Assembly (NCBI GenBank): GCA_021825585.1
Contig: JAKAGT010000005.1
Span: 95,265-159,264 of the forward strand
Reading direction: 5' to 3'
DNA: 64,000 nt
From: Bacteroidota bacterium
GTDB taxonomy: Bacteria > Bacteroidota > Ignavibacteria > Kryptoniales > JAKASW01
A model generated the notes under the pieces. That model was not told the origin of the DNA. It saw nothing but the letters and a program-made list of their open reading frames with translations, and ran no database searches. Positions within the stretch are counted from its first letter, which is position 1; every line of letters begins with the position of its first letter. The translations under genes were made by a program, and so were the position numbers. Shown piece after piece: positions 9,193-17,084 of the stretch.

Positions 9193-9400
9193 CTTACCTC
9201 CTGATGGGTGATGATAACGCCCTTTGCATGGTGAGGTGGAGTGCGACTGGCAGGACCTTATCCACCTCACAGGATGAACTTAAAGGCAATCGAAAGTTAA
9301 GCCTGTATCGCGAGTTTTGCAAGCCTAATTGCAAGCCTCGGAAAGACCTTGACTTAGCGCATTGAAGGTCCTGCATTTCCTTGATTTTGCTCCACATTGG
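9193..9400 (-). promoter_or_regulatory. pyr operon leader with tandem PyrR-box-like motifs
   Basis: On the minus strand the motif AGGCTTGCAA occurs twice, 12 bases apart (9329-9338 and 9317-9326). The upstream copy sits in TTTCCGAGGCTTGCAA, resembling the PyrR RNA-binding consensus (…GAGAGGCUUGCAA…). Downstream, GTGAGGTGGA (9261-9270) pairs perfectly with TCCACCTCAC (9231-9240) around a 20-base loop. No T-run follows, so classical termination is not evident; translational or Rho-linked control is possible. A weak minus-strand promoter (TTGAAG 9428-9423, 15-bp spacer, TATAAA 9407-9402) may start the leader. Confidence 0.6.
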
Positions 9401-9409
9401 GTTTATATT
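9381..9409 (+). promoter_or_regulatory. Sigma70-like promoter for the nucleotidyltransferase fusion gene
   Basis: TTGATT (9381-9386), 17-bp spacer, TATATT (9404-9409), 36 bases before the ATG at 9446, with AAGGAG at 9427-9432. It overlaps, head to head, the region where the pyr leader must begin. Confidence 0.55.
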
Positions 9410-9445
9410 TCACCGAATTTTTCTTCAAGGAGTCTGAAGCAATAG

Positions 9446-11989
9446 ATGTTGAAAGCCGTGATTATGGCGGGCGGATTCGGCACGCGGCTGCGCCCCCTTA
9501 CGACCAAGATACCTAAACCCATGGTACCGATCATGAACAAACCCATGATCGAACACATCGTGAGACTGCTCGTAGCACACGGCATCAAGGATATCGTGGT
9601 CCTGGTCTTCTACCATCCAAACGTCATCAAGAATTTTCTCAAAGACGGAAGTCAATTCGGCGCCTCCATACAATATGTGAAGGCCGATGCCGACTACGGT
9701 ACGGCGGGAAGCGTCAGGAATGCATATGACCTGCTCAAGGGTTCAAGAGTCCTGGTAATAAGCGGAGACGTCCTGACAGATTTCGACCTCGGAAAGGCCA
9801 TGGAATTTCACGAGGAGAAAGGTTCCAAGGCGACACTCGTTCTTACACGCGTGAACGATCCTCTTCAGTTCGGTCTGGTGATCACGGAAGATGACGGCAA
9901 GATAGTCAGGTTCCTTGAGAAGCCCACATGGGGTGAAGTCTTCAGTGATACAGTCAACACAGGCATTTACGTCCTCGAACCGGAAGTCCTGGAGATAGTG
10001 CCTTTCCGCGAGGAGTATGATTTCAGCAAGCAGTTGTTTCCCCTGATGCTTAAACAACGGATGCCGCTTTATGGTTATGCAGCCGAAGGATATTGGCGGG
10101 ATGTCGGAAACTTGAACGAGTATATCGAGGCGCAGCTGGATTGTCTTGATAATCGAGTGAAAGTTACTACGGACGGAAAGACTTACGAGCTAAACGGTGC
10201 GCGCGTCATGGCTCCTGCCGATTTCGAGTTTCCGCAGAGTCTATCAGTCAAGGGCACGGTGGTATTGGGAAAGAACGTGACGATTGGAGAGAATGTGCAG
10301 TTGACTGACACGATCGTAGGGGATAATTGCTCTATCTCCTCGTTCTCCAGTGTCAACAGGAGCATACTTTGGGATTGCATTCTCATCGGAACTCATTCCA
10401 AAGTTACGGGCGATGTAATCGGGAGCAATACCATAGTCGGCGATCACGTGGAGATTGAAGAAAACGTATTTATCAGCGACGACTGTATCATCGGGAAACG
10501 CGCACATATAAGGCCAAACGTGAAACTCTGGCCGAAGAAGGTTGTGGATGCCGGCGCTACCCTTTCGAGGAGCCTTGTGTGGGAGGACAAATGGCTCTCC
10601 GCGATTTTTACCGATGCGCGAGTGACCGGGACTTCCAATATAGAAATGAACCCGGAGTTCGCGGCAAAACTGGGAGCGGCATTCGGTTCACTTCTCGGCA
10701 TCGGCAAATACGTCGTTTGCAGCCGGGATTCGGACACCGTCAGCAGAATGATCAACCGTGCTCTCATAGTCGGGTTCATGTCAGCGGGGACCAATGTGTA
10801 TGATTTGCGCACCGAACCTATCCCGCTAGTGCGGCATGAACTCAGGAGCGGCAAGGCAGCGGGCGGCGTGCATGTCCGAAAAAGTCCGCTCGATCCTGAT
10901 TTGACTGACATCATCTTCTTCGGTCCCGATGGTCGCGACCTTCCATCCAGCAATGTGCGGGCCATCGAGAGACTCTTTTTCGGAGAGGAGTTTGCCAGGG
11001 CGCCTCAGGATCAGGCAGGCGAAATCTTCTTTCCTGAACGCACGAATGAGAGTTATCGCGAGGACTTCATCAAGGCCCTGGATATTCAGACTATCAGAGA
11101 CAGGAAATTCAACATAGTTATAGATTATTCGCACGGCGTTGCCTCGACACTCTTCCCGACCATCGTCGGATCATTGGGGGTTCGCGTCGTCGCTTTAAAT
11201 GCATATCTTGATCCGAAAAGACTGACGAAGACAACGAAGCAGCTCGAAAGAGACCTGTCACAACTCGAAGATATCGTGAAATCCCTGGGATATGATTTCG
11301 GGTTCATGTTTGACGCAGGTGCGGAGAAAATATTTGCGGTCAACGGGCGCGGAGAATTCGTAAATGAAGACAGGCTTCTTTCATTGATCACAAAGCTGTT
11401 TGCCGTTTCTGAACCAGAGATAAAACGAATTGCGGTTCCCTTCTCTGCTTCCCGCGAGGTGGACCTCATAGCGGAGGAGCACAAATTAGAGGTCGTGCGG
11501 ACAAAAGCGACCCACCAGGCACTGATGAATGCTGCATTTGAGGGGGAGTTCGATTTTGTGGGCGGGACGAAGGGCGGTTTCATCTTTCCCGGATTCATGT
11601 TCGCAAGCGATGCAATGTTCTCGGTTGCAAAGATACTAGAAATGACAGCAAAGTCAGGGCTTACATTGTCCGAACTGGATAAGATGGTCCCGAGGCTCCA
11701 CATGGTGAAAAGAAATATGGATTGTCCCTGGAGCGAAAAAGGGAGCATTATGCGGAAGCTGATTGAGCTGACAAAGCACGAAAAGCGAGAGACTGTCGAT
11801 GGAATCAAGGTGCTCTTTGATGATGGAACATGGGTACATCTCCTCCCTGACAAGGAGCGTCCGTTGTTTCACATCAATGCAGAGTCTCTGAATGCCGATT
11901 CAGCTCAGTCCGTCGTCGAGAAGTTCGAATCCAGAATTACATCGTGGCTGACTGACTGGGCTGATGGAAACAGGAAGGAGCCGAAGTGA
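9446..11989 (+). CDS. Sugar-phosphate nucleotidyltransferase fused to a degenerate phosphohexomutase domain
   Basis: 847 residues in three parts. Residues 1-240: nucleotidyltransferase with GGFGTRLRPLTTKIPKPMVP and a TGIYVLEPEVL core, of the mannose-1-phosphate guanylyltransferase type. Residues ~250-370: left-handed beta-helix hexapeptide repeats. Residues ~380-840: phosphohexomutase fold. In that last part the phosphoserine loop reads VRKSPLDP (about 474-481) where TASHNP is expected, the metal loop reads FDAGAEK (about 621-627) instead of DGDADR, and the sugar loop reads GGTKGGF instead of GGExSGx. The first domain looks active; the mutase domain probably is not, and may serve structure or regulation. 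Substrate (GDP-mannose or another nucleotide sugar) is not determinable here. Confidence 0.88.
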   Translation: MLKAVIMAGGFGTRLRPLTTKIPKPMVPIMNKPMIEHIVRLLVAHGIKDIVVLVFYHPNVIKNFLKDGSQFGASIQYVKADADYGTAGSVRNAYDLLKGSRVLVISGDVLTDFDLGKAMEFHEEKGSKATLVLTRVNDPLQFGLVITEDDGKIVRFLEKPTWGEVFSDTVNTGIYVLEPEVLEIVPFREEYDFSKQLFPLMLKQRMPLYGYAAEGYWRDVGNLNEYIEAQLDCLDNRVKVTTDGKTYELNGARVMAPADFEFPQSLSVKGTVVLGKNVTIGENVQLTDTIVGDNCSISSFSSVNRSILWDCILIGTHSKVTGDVIGSNTIVGDHVEIEENVFISDDCIIGKRAHIRPNVKLWPKKVVDAGATLSRSLVWEDKWLSAIFTDARVTGTSNIEMNPEFAAKLGAAFGSLLGIGKYVVCSRDSDTVSRMINRALIVGFMSAGTNVYDLRTEPIPLVRHELRSGKAAGGVHVRKSPLDPDLTDIIFFGPDGRDLPSSNVRAIERLFFGEEFARAPQDQAGEIFFPERTNESYREDFIKALDIQTIRDRKFNIVIDYSHGVASTLFPTIVGSLGVRVVALNAYLDPKRLTKTTKQLERDLSQLEDIVKSLGYDFGFMFDAGAEKIFAVNGRGEFVNEDRLLSLITKLFAVSEPEIKRIAVPFSASREVDLIAEEHKLEVVRTKATHQALMNAAFEGEFDFVGGTKGGFIFPGFMFASDAMFSVAKILEMTAKSGLTLSELDKMVPRLHMVKRNMDCPWSEKGSIMRKLIELTKHEKRETVDGIKVLFDDGTWVHLLPDKERPLFHINAESLNADSAQSVVEKFESRITSWLTDWADGNRKEPK

Positions 11990-12095
11990 TAATAGGATTC
12001 CGTCTTTTTTCCATGTGCGGATTTCCCTTTTACACTTGACGTTCAAAATCATCCCTGCGGAAGTTCCTCTTTAATGAAATGGAGAAAATTACAAT

Positions 12096-12566
12096 ATGAA
12101 AATTAGCGACATACTTCAAGATGAGTTTGTGTCGACAAAATTGGCGGGCAAGACCAAAGATGAAGTCTTGAACTCGATAATAGATTTGTTAAAGAATTCC
12201 AAGAAGATAAAGGATCTCGAGAAAGTCCGCGAGGCGATCTTCGAGAGAGAAAAAATAATGTCGACGGGAGTCGGCAAGGGATTCGCCATCCCCCATGGAA
12301 AAACCGACGCGGTAAACGACATCGTTGCGGCTTTTGCGGTGACAAGTGAACCGGTAGACTTTCAGTCGCTGGACGGCGAGCCGGTCCGGCTCCTCTTCCT
12401 TCTGGTCGGAAGAGATAATATGGTAGGGCCACACATAAAGCTTCTGAGCCGAATCTCCAGACTCATGAACAAAGATGAATTCAGAAAGAAGCTCCTTACG
12501 GCAAAGACTCCAGCTGAAATCGTCCAGTTTTTCAAGGACGAAGAAGTAAGTTACTTCGATATTTAA
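12096..12566 (+). CDS. PTS IIA-type protein (fructose/nitrogen-PTS family)
   Basis: 156 residues, a stand-alone PTS EIIA-2 domain. The phospho-accepting His is in GVGKGFAIPHGKT (about residue 68), followed by SLDGEPVRLLFLLVG. No HPr, EI or membrane IIB/IIC gene is nearby, so a regulatory PtsN-like role is more likely than sugar uptake. It starts a plus-strand run after a 106-base spacer that contains a TTGACG -35-like box but no convincing -10. The next gene begins 6 bases downstream. Confidence 0.88.
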   Translation: MKISDILQDEFVSTKLAGKTKDEVLNSIIDLLKNSKKIKDLEKVREAIFEREKIMSTGVGKGFAIPHGKTDAVNDIVAAFAVTSEPVDFQSLDGEPVRLLFLLVGRDNMVGPHIKLLSRISRLMNKDEFRKKLLTAKTPAEIVQFFKDEEVSYFDI

Positions 12567-12572
12567 TGTTGA

Positions 12573-13010
12573 ATGGCTAAGAAAAAACCCCCGAAAGTAC
12601 ACCGGACAGACTCGGCCGTTGAATTCAAGCTTTTAATAGAGCCATTCGAAGATCCGGTGGCAAAGAGATCAGGCATAGCTTTCCACTTCAGGACAACGGA
12701 AGAATTTCAGAACTTCGTTTACGATCTCGTTCTCGAGACGCGCGTGAACGACCGTAAGATTTCCTTCAACATTGTCGGGCTTAAAACCCCTTTATCTGAT
12801 TTTCCGAGGCCGGGTCCGGCCATGGGCAGGTTTGAAATGGAAAACCTTCAGATGGGCGAGTACACCATCATCGTCGATCGTCGTGGGAAGAAAGCGAATC
12901 AATTTAAAGTCGATATCAAAGATACGATAAGAGTCCTCCGAGGCACCAAGGACGGCAAATTTATTGATATCTTCACCGATCGCTCGAAATGGATGACGCG
13001 GGTTGATTAA
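12573..13010 (+). CDS. Conserved-looking protein of unknown function
   Basis: 145 residues; I do not recognise a family. It is basic at the N-terminus (MAKKKPPKVHRTD), has no signal peptide or membrane segment, and appears as alternating strands with one helix (FRTTEEFQNFVYDLVLET). It sits 6 bases after the PTS IIA gene and 5 bases before the Lgt-family gene, so it is co-transcribed with both. Codon use matches neighbours and no overlapping frame competes, so it is a real gene. Confidence 0.75.
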   Translation: MAKKKPPKVHRTDSAVEFKLLIEPFEDPVAKRSGIAFHFRTTEEFQNFVYDLVLETRVNDRKISFNIVGLKTPLSDFPRPGPAMGRFEMENLQMGEYTIIVDRRGKKANQFKVDIKDTIRVLRGTKDGKFIDIFTDRSKWMTRVD

Positions 13011-13015
13011 TTAAT

Positions 13016-13864
13016 ATGTTAAGTAGACTCTTGTCCGACACCGTCTGCCCTATTTTGTTCAAAGTGGGACCTCTCAGCGTTTACAGTTACGGTTTAATGA
13101 TGGGAATCGGTTTTCTCGTCGCCAATTACGCAGCTGTCAAGGAATTCAAGAGAAAGGGGCTCGGAGCCGATTTTGCCAACCAGGTGACCATTCTTGCCGG
13201 CATATTCGGCATAGCGGGATCTAAAATACTTTCCCTTATCGAGAACTGGGGCGACTTCATGAGGGACCCCATCGGGATGGCTTTTTCACCGGGAGGCCTA
13301 ACATGGTACGGCGGCTTCATTCTTGCCGCGATCGTCATCCTCTGGGCCGCTAAGAGGAGAAACATCAGGTTTGCTTCAGTAGCTGACGCACTTGCCCCGG
13401 CGTTGATCCTCGGGTATGGAGTTGCGAGACTCGGCTGTCATTTCTCAGGTGATGGAGACTACGGGATGCCGACAACACTCCCGTGGGGCGTCGATTATTC
13501 GAAGGGGATCGTCCCCCCTTCCGCTGCCTTTCAGGGTTTCCCTCAGATTGAGTCGAAATATCCGGGCGGAATCGTCCCCAACACCGTGCTGCTCCATCCG
13601 ACCCCCATCTATGAGTTTCTTGCATGTCTTCTGATATTTTATGTTCTATGGCAGATGAGAAAGTCTGTCCACGCCGAGGGCCGCTTGTTCATGGTTTACC
13701 TGATCCTTGCAGGAACCGAAAGACTCCTCGTCGAATTCATAAGATTGAATCCCCGACTGCTATTCGGGCTGAGCGAGGCGCAGTTGATTTCGGTGGTGCT
13801 GATTGCGTTGGGAATCGCCGGGCTGTCTTACATTCACGAAAAACCAGATACGGTGCGAATATGA
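13016..13864 (+). CDS. lgt: Lgt family (prolipoprotein diacylglyceryl transferase-like) membrane protein
   Basis: 282 residues with about seven membrane segments. Lgt moves diacylglycerol from phosphatidylglycerol to the lipobox cysteine of prolipoproteins. The core matches the family (YSYGLMMGIGFLV, LTWYGGFILA, GYGVARLGCHFSGDGDYG, HPTPIYEF, R near the C-terminus). However, the usual HGG is YGG and the usual RIGNFxNGE is RLGCHFSGDGD, so this belongs to a divergent branch and its activity toward lipoproteins is not assured. The stop overlaps the next start by 4 bases (ATGA). Confidence 0.85.
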   Translation: MLSRLLSDTVCPILFKVGPLSVYSYGLMMGIGFLVANYAAVKEFKRKGLGADFANQVTILAGIFGIAGSKILSLIENWGDFMRDPIGMAFSPGGLTWYGGFILAAIVILWAAKRRNIRFASVADALAPALILGYGVARLGCHFSGDGDYGMPTTLPWGVDYSKGIVPPSAAFQGFPQIESKYPGGIVPNTVLLHPTPIYEFLACLLIFYVLWQMRKSVHAEGRLFMVYLILAGTERLLVEFIRLNPRLLFGLSEAQLISVVLIALGIAGLSYIHEKPDTVRI

Positions 13865-14103
13865 ACCGAGTACTTCTCTATAAGAAGGAAAATTGTCACC
13901 TGTGCGACGAGGCTGAGAAGGTACTTGAAGGTTTGAGGAAAGAAAGGAAATTCTTCCTTGAGAGAATTGTGGTTGAGGAGAACACGGATCTCTTCGAACG
14001 ATTCGGGAATAAAGTGCCGGTGGTTTTCATCAACGGCAAGCTGGTCACTGAATTCAAGCTCGATGAAGAGACTTTTTTGAAGAAGTTAGCCGAGTTCGAC
14101 TAA
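13861..14103 (+). CDS. Glutaredoxin-like thioredoxin-fold protein
   Basis: 80 residues. The redox motif is CHLC (KENCHLCDEAEKV, about residues 11-14) and the cis-proline loop is NKVPVVFINGK, as in the glutaredoxin-like DUF836/YruB type. The start ATG overlaps the preceding stop (ATGA); the frame is open for 237 bases upstream inside the Lgt gene but this is not coding. Partner and substrate are unknown. Confidence 0.85.
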   Translation: MNRVLLYKKENCHLCDEAEKVLEGLRKERKFFLERIVVEENTDLFERFGNKVPVVFINGKLVTEFKLDEETFLKKLAEFD

Positions 14104-14181
14104 ACCACCCGTGTGATTCGGCCTTTCCACGGGATTACTCATCGCCATACCGCTCCGCAGCGTACATCAAAGGATGCTCAT

Positions 14182-14934
14182 TTGAACGAAGAGAAGATTA
14201 TCGGACGTAATGCCGTTATTGAAGCGTTGAAAAGCGGCTCGAACATTTCAAAGATATATGTCCTTTTTTCCGCGCATGGGGGAAGCTTGAATGAAATCCA
14301 GACGCTTTCCAAGCGTCAGGGCATTCCAATTTCCCGCGTCGATTCGAAGCAATTTGCCGAATTGACATCCAATTTGAAGAAGGACGAATCTGCCCAGGGG
14401 GTCGTCGCAACACTCAGCATGATTAAGTTTGTCCCGATTGAGTCGATTGTTCAAGTTACCCCGGAAAACAAATTCCCTTTCGTGCTTGTGCTCGACAGGA
14501 TACAGGATCCGCATAACTTCGGCGCAATACTGCGGACGGCTGCTTTCTTCAAGGCCGACGGCGTGATAATAGCAAAAGAAGAACAGGCTCCCGTCAACGA
14601 GACTGTCATCAAGGCATCTGCCGGAGGCGCGTTCCATGTCAGGATTGCACGCGAGACAAATTTACATCACGCCCTCAGGTTCATGAAGGAGAAGGGTTTC
14701 TGGATCGCCTCGACTGCGGTTAACGCTCCCCTCTTAATTTCGCAAATGGATTTCAAGATTCCTGTCGCTGTGGTGATTGGCAACGAAGGAAGCGGGGTCA
14801 AGAGAGTCCTGCGCGACAACTCCGACATGATTTTTTCAATTCCGCAGATCGGCAGGATAGATTCGCTCAACGTGTCAGTTGCGACCGGGGTCATATGTTA
14901 TGAAATATTACGACAAAGAGGAACCGCAAAGTGA
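14182..14934 (+). CDS. rlmB: 23S rRNA (guanosine-2'-O-)-methyltransferase, RlmB/TrmH family
   Basis: SPOUT methyltransferase. From the TTG at 14182 it has 250 residues, the normal RlmB length; an ATG at 14113 would add 23 residues of unconvincing sequence. The N-terminal substrate-binding domain begins [14 protein letters not shown]. Motif 1 is [19 protein letters not shown], and motifs 2/3 are GNEGSGVKR and [18 protein letters not shown], forming the knot. The stop overlaps the GTG of pdxJ (GTGA). Confidence 0.92.
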   Translation: MNEEKIIGRNAVIEALKSGSNISKIYVLFSAHGGSLNEIQTLSKRQGIPISRVDSKQFAELTSNLKKDESAQGVVATLSMIKFVPIESIVQVTPENKFPFVLVLDRIQDPHNFGAILRTAAFFKADGVIIAKEEQAPVNETVIKASAGGAFHVRIARETNLHHALRFMKEKGFWIASTAVNAPLLISQMDFKIPVAVVIGNEGSGVKRVLRDNSDMIFSIPQIGRIDSLNVSVATGVICYEILRQRGTAK

Positions 14935-15665
14935 AAAGACTTTCCGTGAATATCGATCACGTGGCCACTCTTCGCCAGGCGCGGGGCGAGAATGGGCCTG
15001 ACCCGGTAACCGCGGCCCTTATCGCGGAGCTCGCAGGTGCGGCGGGCATCGTCAGCCATTTGCGTGAGGACCGCAGACACATTCAGGATAACGACGTCTA
15101 CCTTCTCAGAAAGCTTCTGAAAACCAAGCTTGATCTCGAGATGGCCGCCACCGAGGAAATAGTGAACATCGCCTTGGATGTCGTGCCGGATCTCGTAACA
15201 CTTGTTCCGGAAAGAAGACAGGAACTGACAACCGAGGGCGGACTTGATGTTGCCTCCCAATTGCCGCATCTGAAGGAGGTGACCAACCGGTTCCACAGCA
15301 AGAATATCGCGGTGAGCCTGTTTGTTGCACCTGTGGAGAAACAGATCAGGGCGGCGAAGAATGTGGGTGCGGATTTTGTTGAGCTCCATACAGGTGAATA
15401 TGCCAATGCAAAAGGACGGGATGTCGAGACACAGCTTACCCGCCTGAAGACGGCCGCAAGGTATGCGCATAAGCTGGGATTGAAGATCAATGGCGGGCAC
15501 GGCCTGGATTACAGGAACCTGAGGCCGGTTGCAATGATCGAGGAGATAGAAGAGTTCAGCATCGGACATGCGCTCATATCGCACGCGATATTCGTGGGAC
15601 TCGAGAGGGCCGTAAAAGAAATGCTGGACATCCTCTCGGAAGTTTCGTTTGAAAAGGAGGGCTGA
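14931..15665 (+). CDS. pdxJ: Pyridoxine 5'-phosphate synthase
   Basis: Last step of DXP-dependent vitamin B6 synthesis, joining 1-deoxyxylulose 5-phosphate with the PdxA product. 244 residues, standard TIM barrel length. [20 protein letters not shown] is the family N-terminus; [11 protein letters not shown] and [10 protein letters not shown] are also diagnostic. Starts with GTG, coupled to rlmB. The following gene encodes a PLP enzyme, a reasonable neighbour for a cofactor gene. Confidence 0.97.
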   Translation: MKRLSVNIDHVATLRQARGENGPDPVTAALIAELAGAAGIVSHLREDRRHIQDNDVYLLRKLLKTKLDLEMAATEEIVNIALDVVPDLVTLVPERRQELTTEGGLDVASQLPHLKEVTNRFHSKNIAVSLFVAPVEKQIRAAKNVGADFVELHTGEYANAKGRDVETQLTRLKTAARYAHKLGLKINGGHGLDYRNLRPVAMIEEIEEFSIGHALISHAIFVGLERAVKEMLDILSEVSFEKEG

Positions 15666-15667
15666 GG

Positions 15668-16834
15668 TTGCAGAACAACAAATCAACTTTGTCGATTCAC
15701 GGGAGGAAGGATAAGCTGTATCGCGGCGCAAACTTCCCCATTTATCCGAGCACGACGTTCGCGGTCGAAAAAAGCGACGACTACGATAAGTTCATCGGTG
15801 ACGAGGAGGAATTCTATATCTATTCGCGGTATTCAAATCCTACCGTCAGAAATGTCGAGGAGAAACTTGCGGCGCTCGAAAATTCCGAAGCCGCTACCCT
15901 GTTTTCCAGCGGTATGGCGGCGATTACGACTAGCATACTCGCATTCACAAAGAGCGGCGACCACATAGTTGCTCTTCGACGGCTTTATGGAATGACGTAC
16001 CGGTTCCTTCGCGATATCGCACCGAGGTTCGGTATCGAAACTCATTTCGTCGAGGAATCGGAATTGTATGCGGTGGACACGAAATATCCCGACGCAAAGA
16101 TCGTCTATTTTGAAACACCCATCAACCCTACGACGGAATGTGTATCAATACGGAAGGTGGTAAAGGCGGCCAGAAAAACGGGCGCGCTGACGTTTGTCGA
16201 CAACACTTTCGCCTCACCGATCAATCAGAACCCGCTTGACCTTGGCGTGGATGTAGTCCTTCATAGTGCCACCAAGTATATCGGCGGGCACAGCGATATC
16301 ATGGCGGGGGCCGCGGTTGCGTCTAAGAAGCTTACCAGGGAAATTCAGGAAGGGCTGAAGGCATTCGGGGGCTGTATCAACCCCATCGATGCGTACATGC
16401 TGGATCGGAGTCTGAAAACGTTGAAAGTGCGCATCGAGCAGCAGAACCGCAGCGCGCAGCGGCTTGCCGAGTTCTTCATGAGGCAACGAAAAGTCAAGAG
16501 GGTGCTCTATCCCGGTCTGCCGTCTTCAAAATGTTACAATACCGCGAAGCGTCAAATGACGGGTTTCGGCGGGATGCTTTGCATCGAACTCGGCAACCTC
16601 GACGAAGGAAAGAGGTTTTGCGACAGTCTTGAAGTAGCCTTGAACGCAACAAGCCTGGGCGGTGTGGAGACGCTCGTATCCATCCCGGTGCTGACCAGCC
16701 ATATCAAAATGAGCCCCGAGGAATTGAAGGCAGCCCGCGTCACCGAAGGAATGGTGAGGATCTCTGTTGGAATAGAGGATACGGACGACCTGATGCTTGA
16801 TTTTAAGAAGGCCCTTGAGAAAATTAAAGCATGA
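15668..16834 (+). CDS. Cys/Met-metabolism PLP-dependent enzyme (cystathionine synthase/lyase type)
   Basis: 388 residues. PLP-binding Lys in HSATKYIGGHSDIM, with YSRYSNPTVRNVEEKLA and FVDNTFASP as in the trans-sulfuration family. Candidates are cystathionine gamma-synthase, cystathionine lyase or methionine gamma-lyase; motifs do not separate these and no sulfur-assimilation genes are adjacent. The start is TTG, supported by AAAAGGAGGG 5-10 bases upstream. The stop overlaps the next ATG. Confidence 0.9.
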   Translation: MQNNKSTLSIHGRKDKLYRGANFPIYPSTTFAVEKSDDYDKFIGDEEEFYIYSRYSNPTVRNVEEKLAALENSEAATLFSSGMAAITTSILAFTKSGDHIVALRRLYGMTYRFLRDIAPRFGIETHFVEESELYAVDTKYPDAKIVYFETPINPTTECVSIRKVVKAARKTGALTFVDNTFASPINQNPLDLGVDVVLHSATKYIGGHSDIMAGAAVASKKLTREIQEGLKAFGGCINPIDAYMLDRSLKTLKVRIEQQNRSAQRLAEFFMRQRKVKRVLYPGLPSSKCYNTAKRQMTGFGGMLCIELGNLDEGKRFCDSLEVALNATSLGGVETLVSIPVLTSHIKMSPEELKAARVTEGMVRISVGIEDTDDLMLDFKKALEKIKA

Positions 16835-17069
16835 GCGAGAACAAAAGCGGAAGATCGGTCAAGGCGATCAGTTCCTATATCCAATCGGACATAATCGGGG
16901 CAGAAATGATATTAGAAAACGAAGAGATTGGATACTTCACTCAGAACGAAATTTCGCTTCTCTTTATCCATCGCCCGGGTTGGGCAACGTAGATTTCTTC
17001 GTCGACGAACGCGATGCACCCAAAGCCGGAAGAGCTTTGGCTCACCTCATAGAAGGAAAGAAAGAATAG
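16831..17069 (+). pseudogene. Frameshifted DUF2007-like small gene
   Basis: An ATG overlapping the preceding stop (ATGA) opens a frame reading MSENKSGRSVKAI…EMILENEEIGYFTQNE, which runs into a stop at about 16992. A second frame continues the expected family pattern, LYPSPGLGNVDFFVDERDAP, KAGRALAHLIEGKKE, and stops at 17069. Together they match a DUF2007-type protein (putative signal-transducing domain, strands plus a final amphipathic helix). The switch lies around 16955-16970. It is either a real one-base mutation, a sequencing error, or programmed frameshifting. Confidence 0.6.
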
Positions 17070-17084
17070 CTGCTTTCCCCGCCG

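Noticed and set aside
9231-9270. Hairpin in the pyr leader as an intrinsic terminator
   Set aside because: The stem is good but the loop is 20 bases and no T-run follows on the minus strand.
9194-9397. 67-codon frame in the pyr leader
   Set aside because: It spans the PyrR-box motifs and hairpin; no ribosome binding site, and the next start (pyrR) has its own strong one.
11125-11853. 242-codon frame antisense to the phosphohexomutase domain
   Set aside because: Ser/Phe-rich shadow; the plus-strand protein is continuous through here.
14898-15731. 277-codon frame antisense to pdxJ
   Set aside because: Shadow of a clear pdxJ gene; composition reflects codon positions of the true gene.
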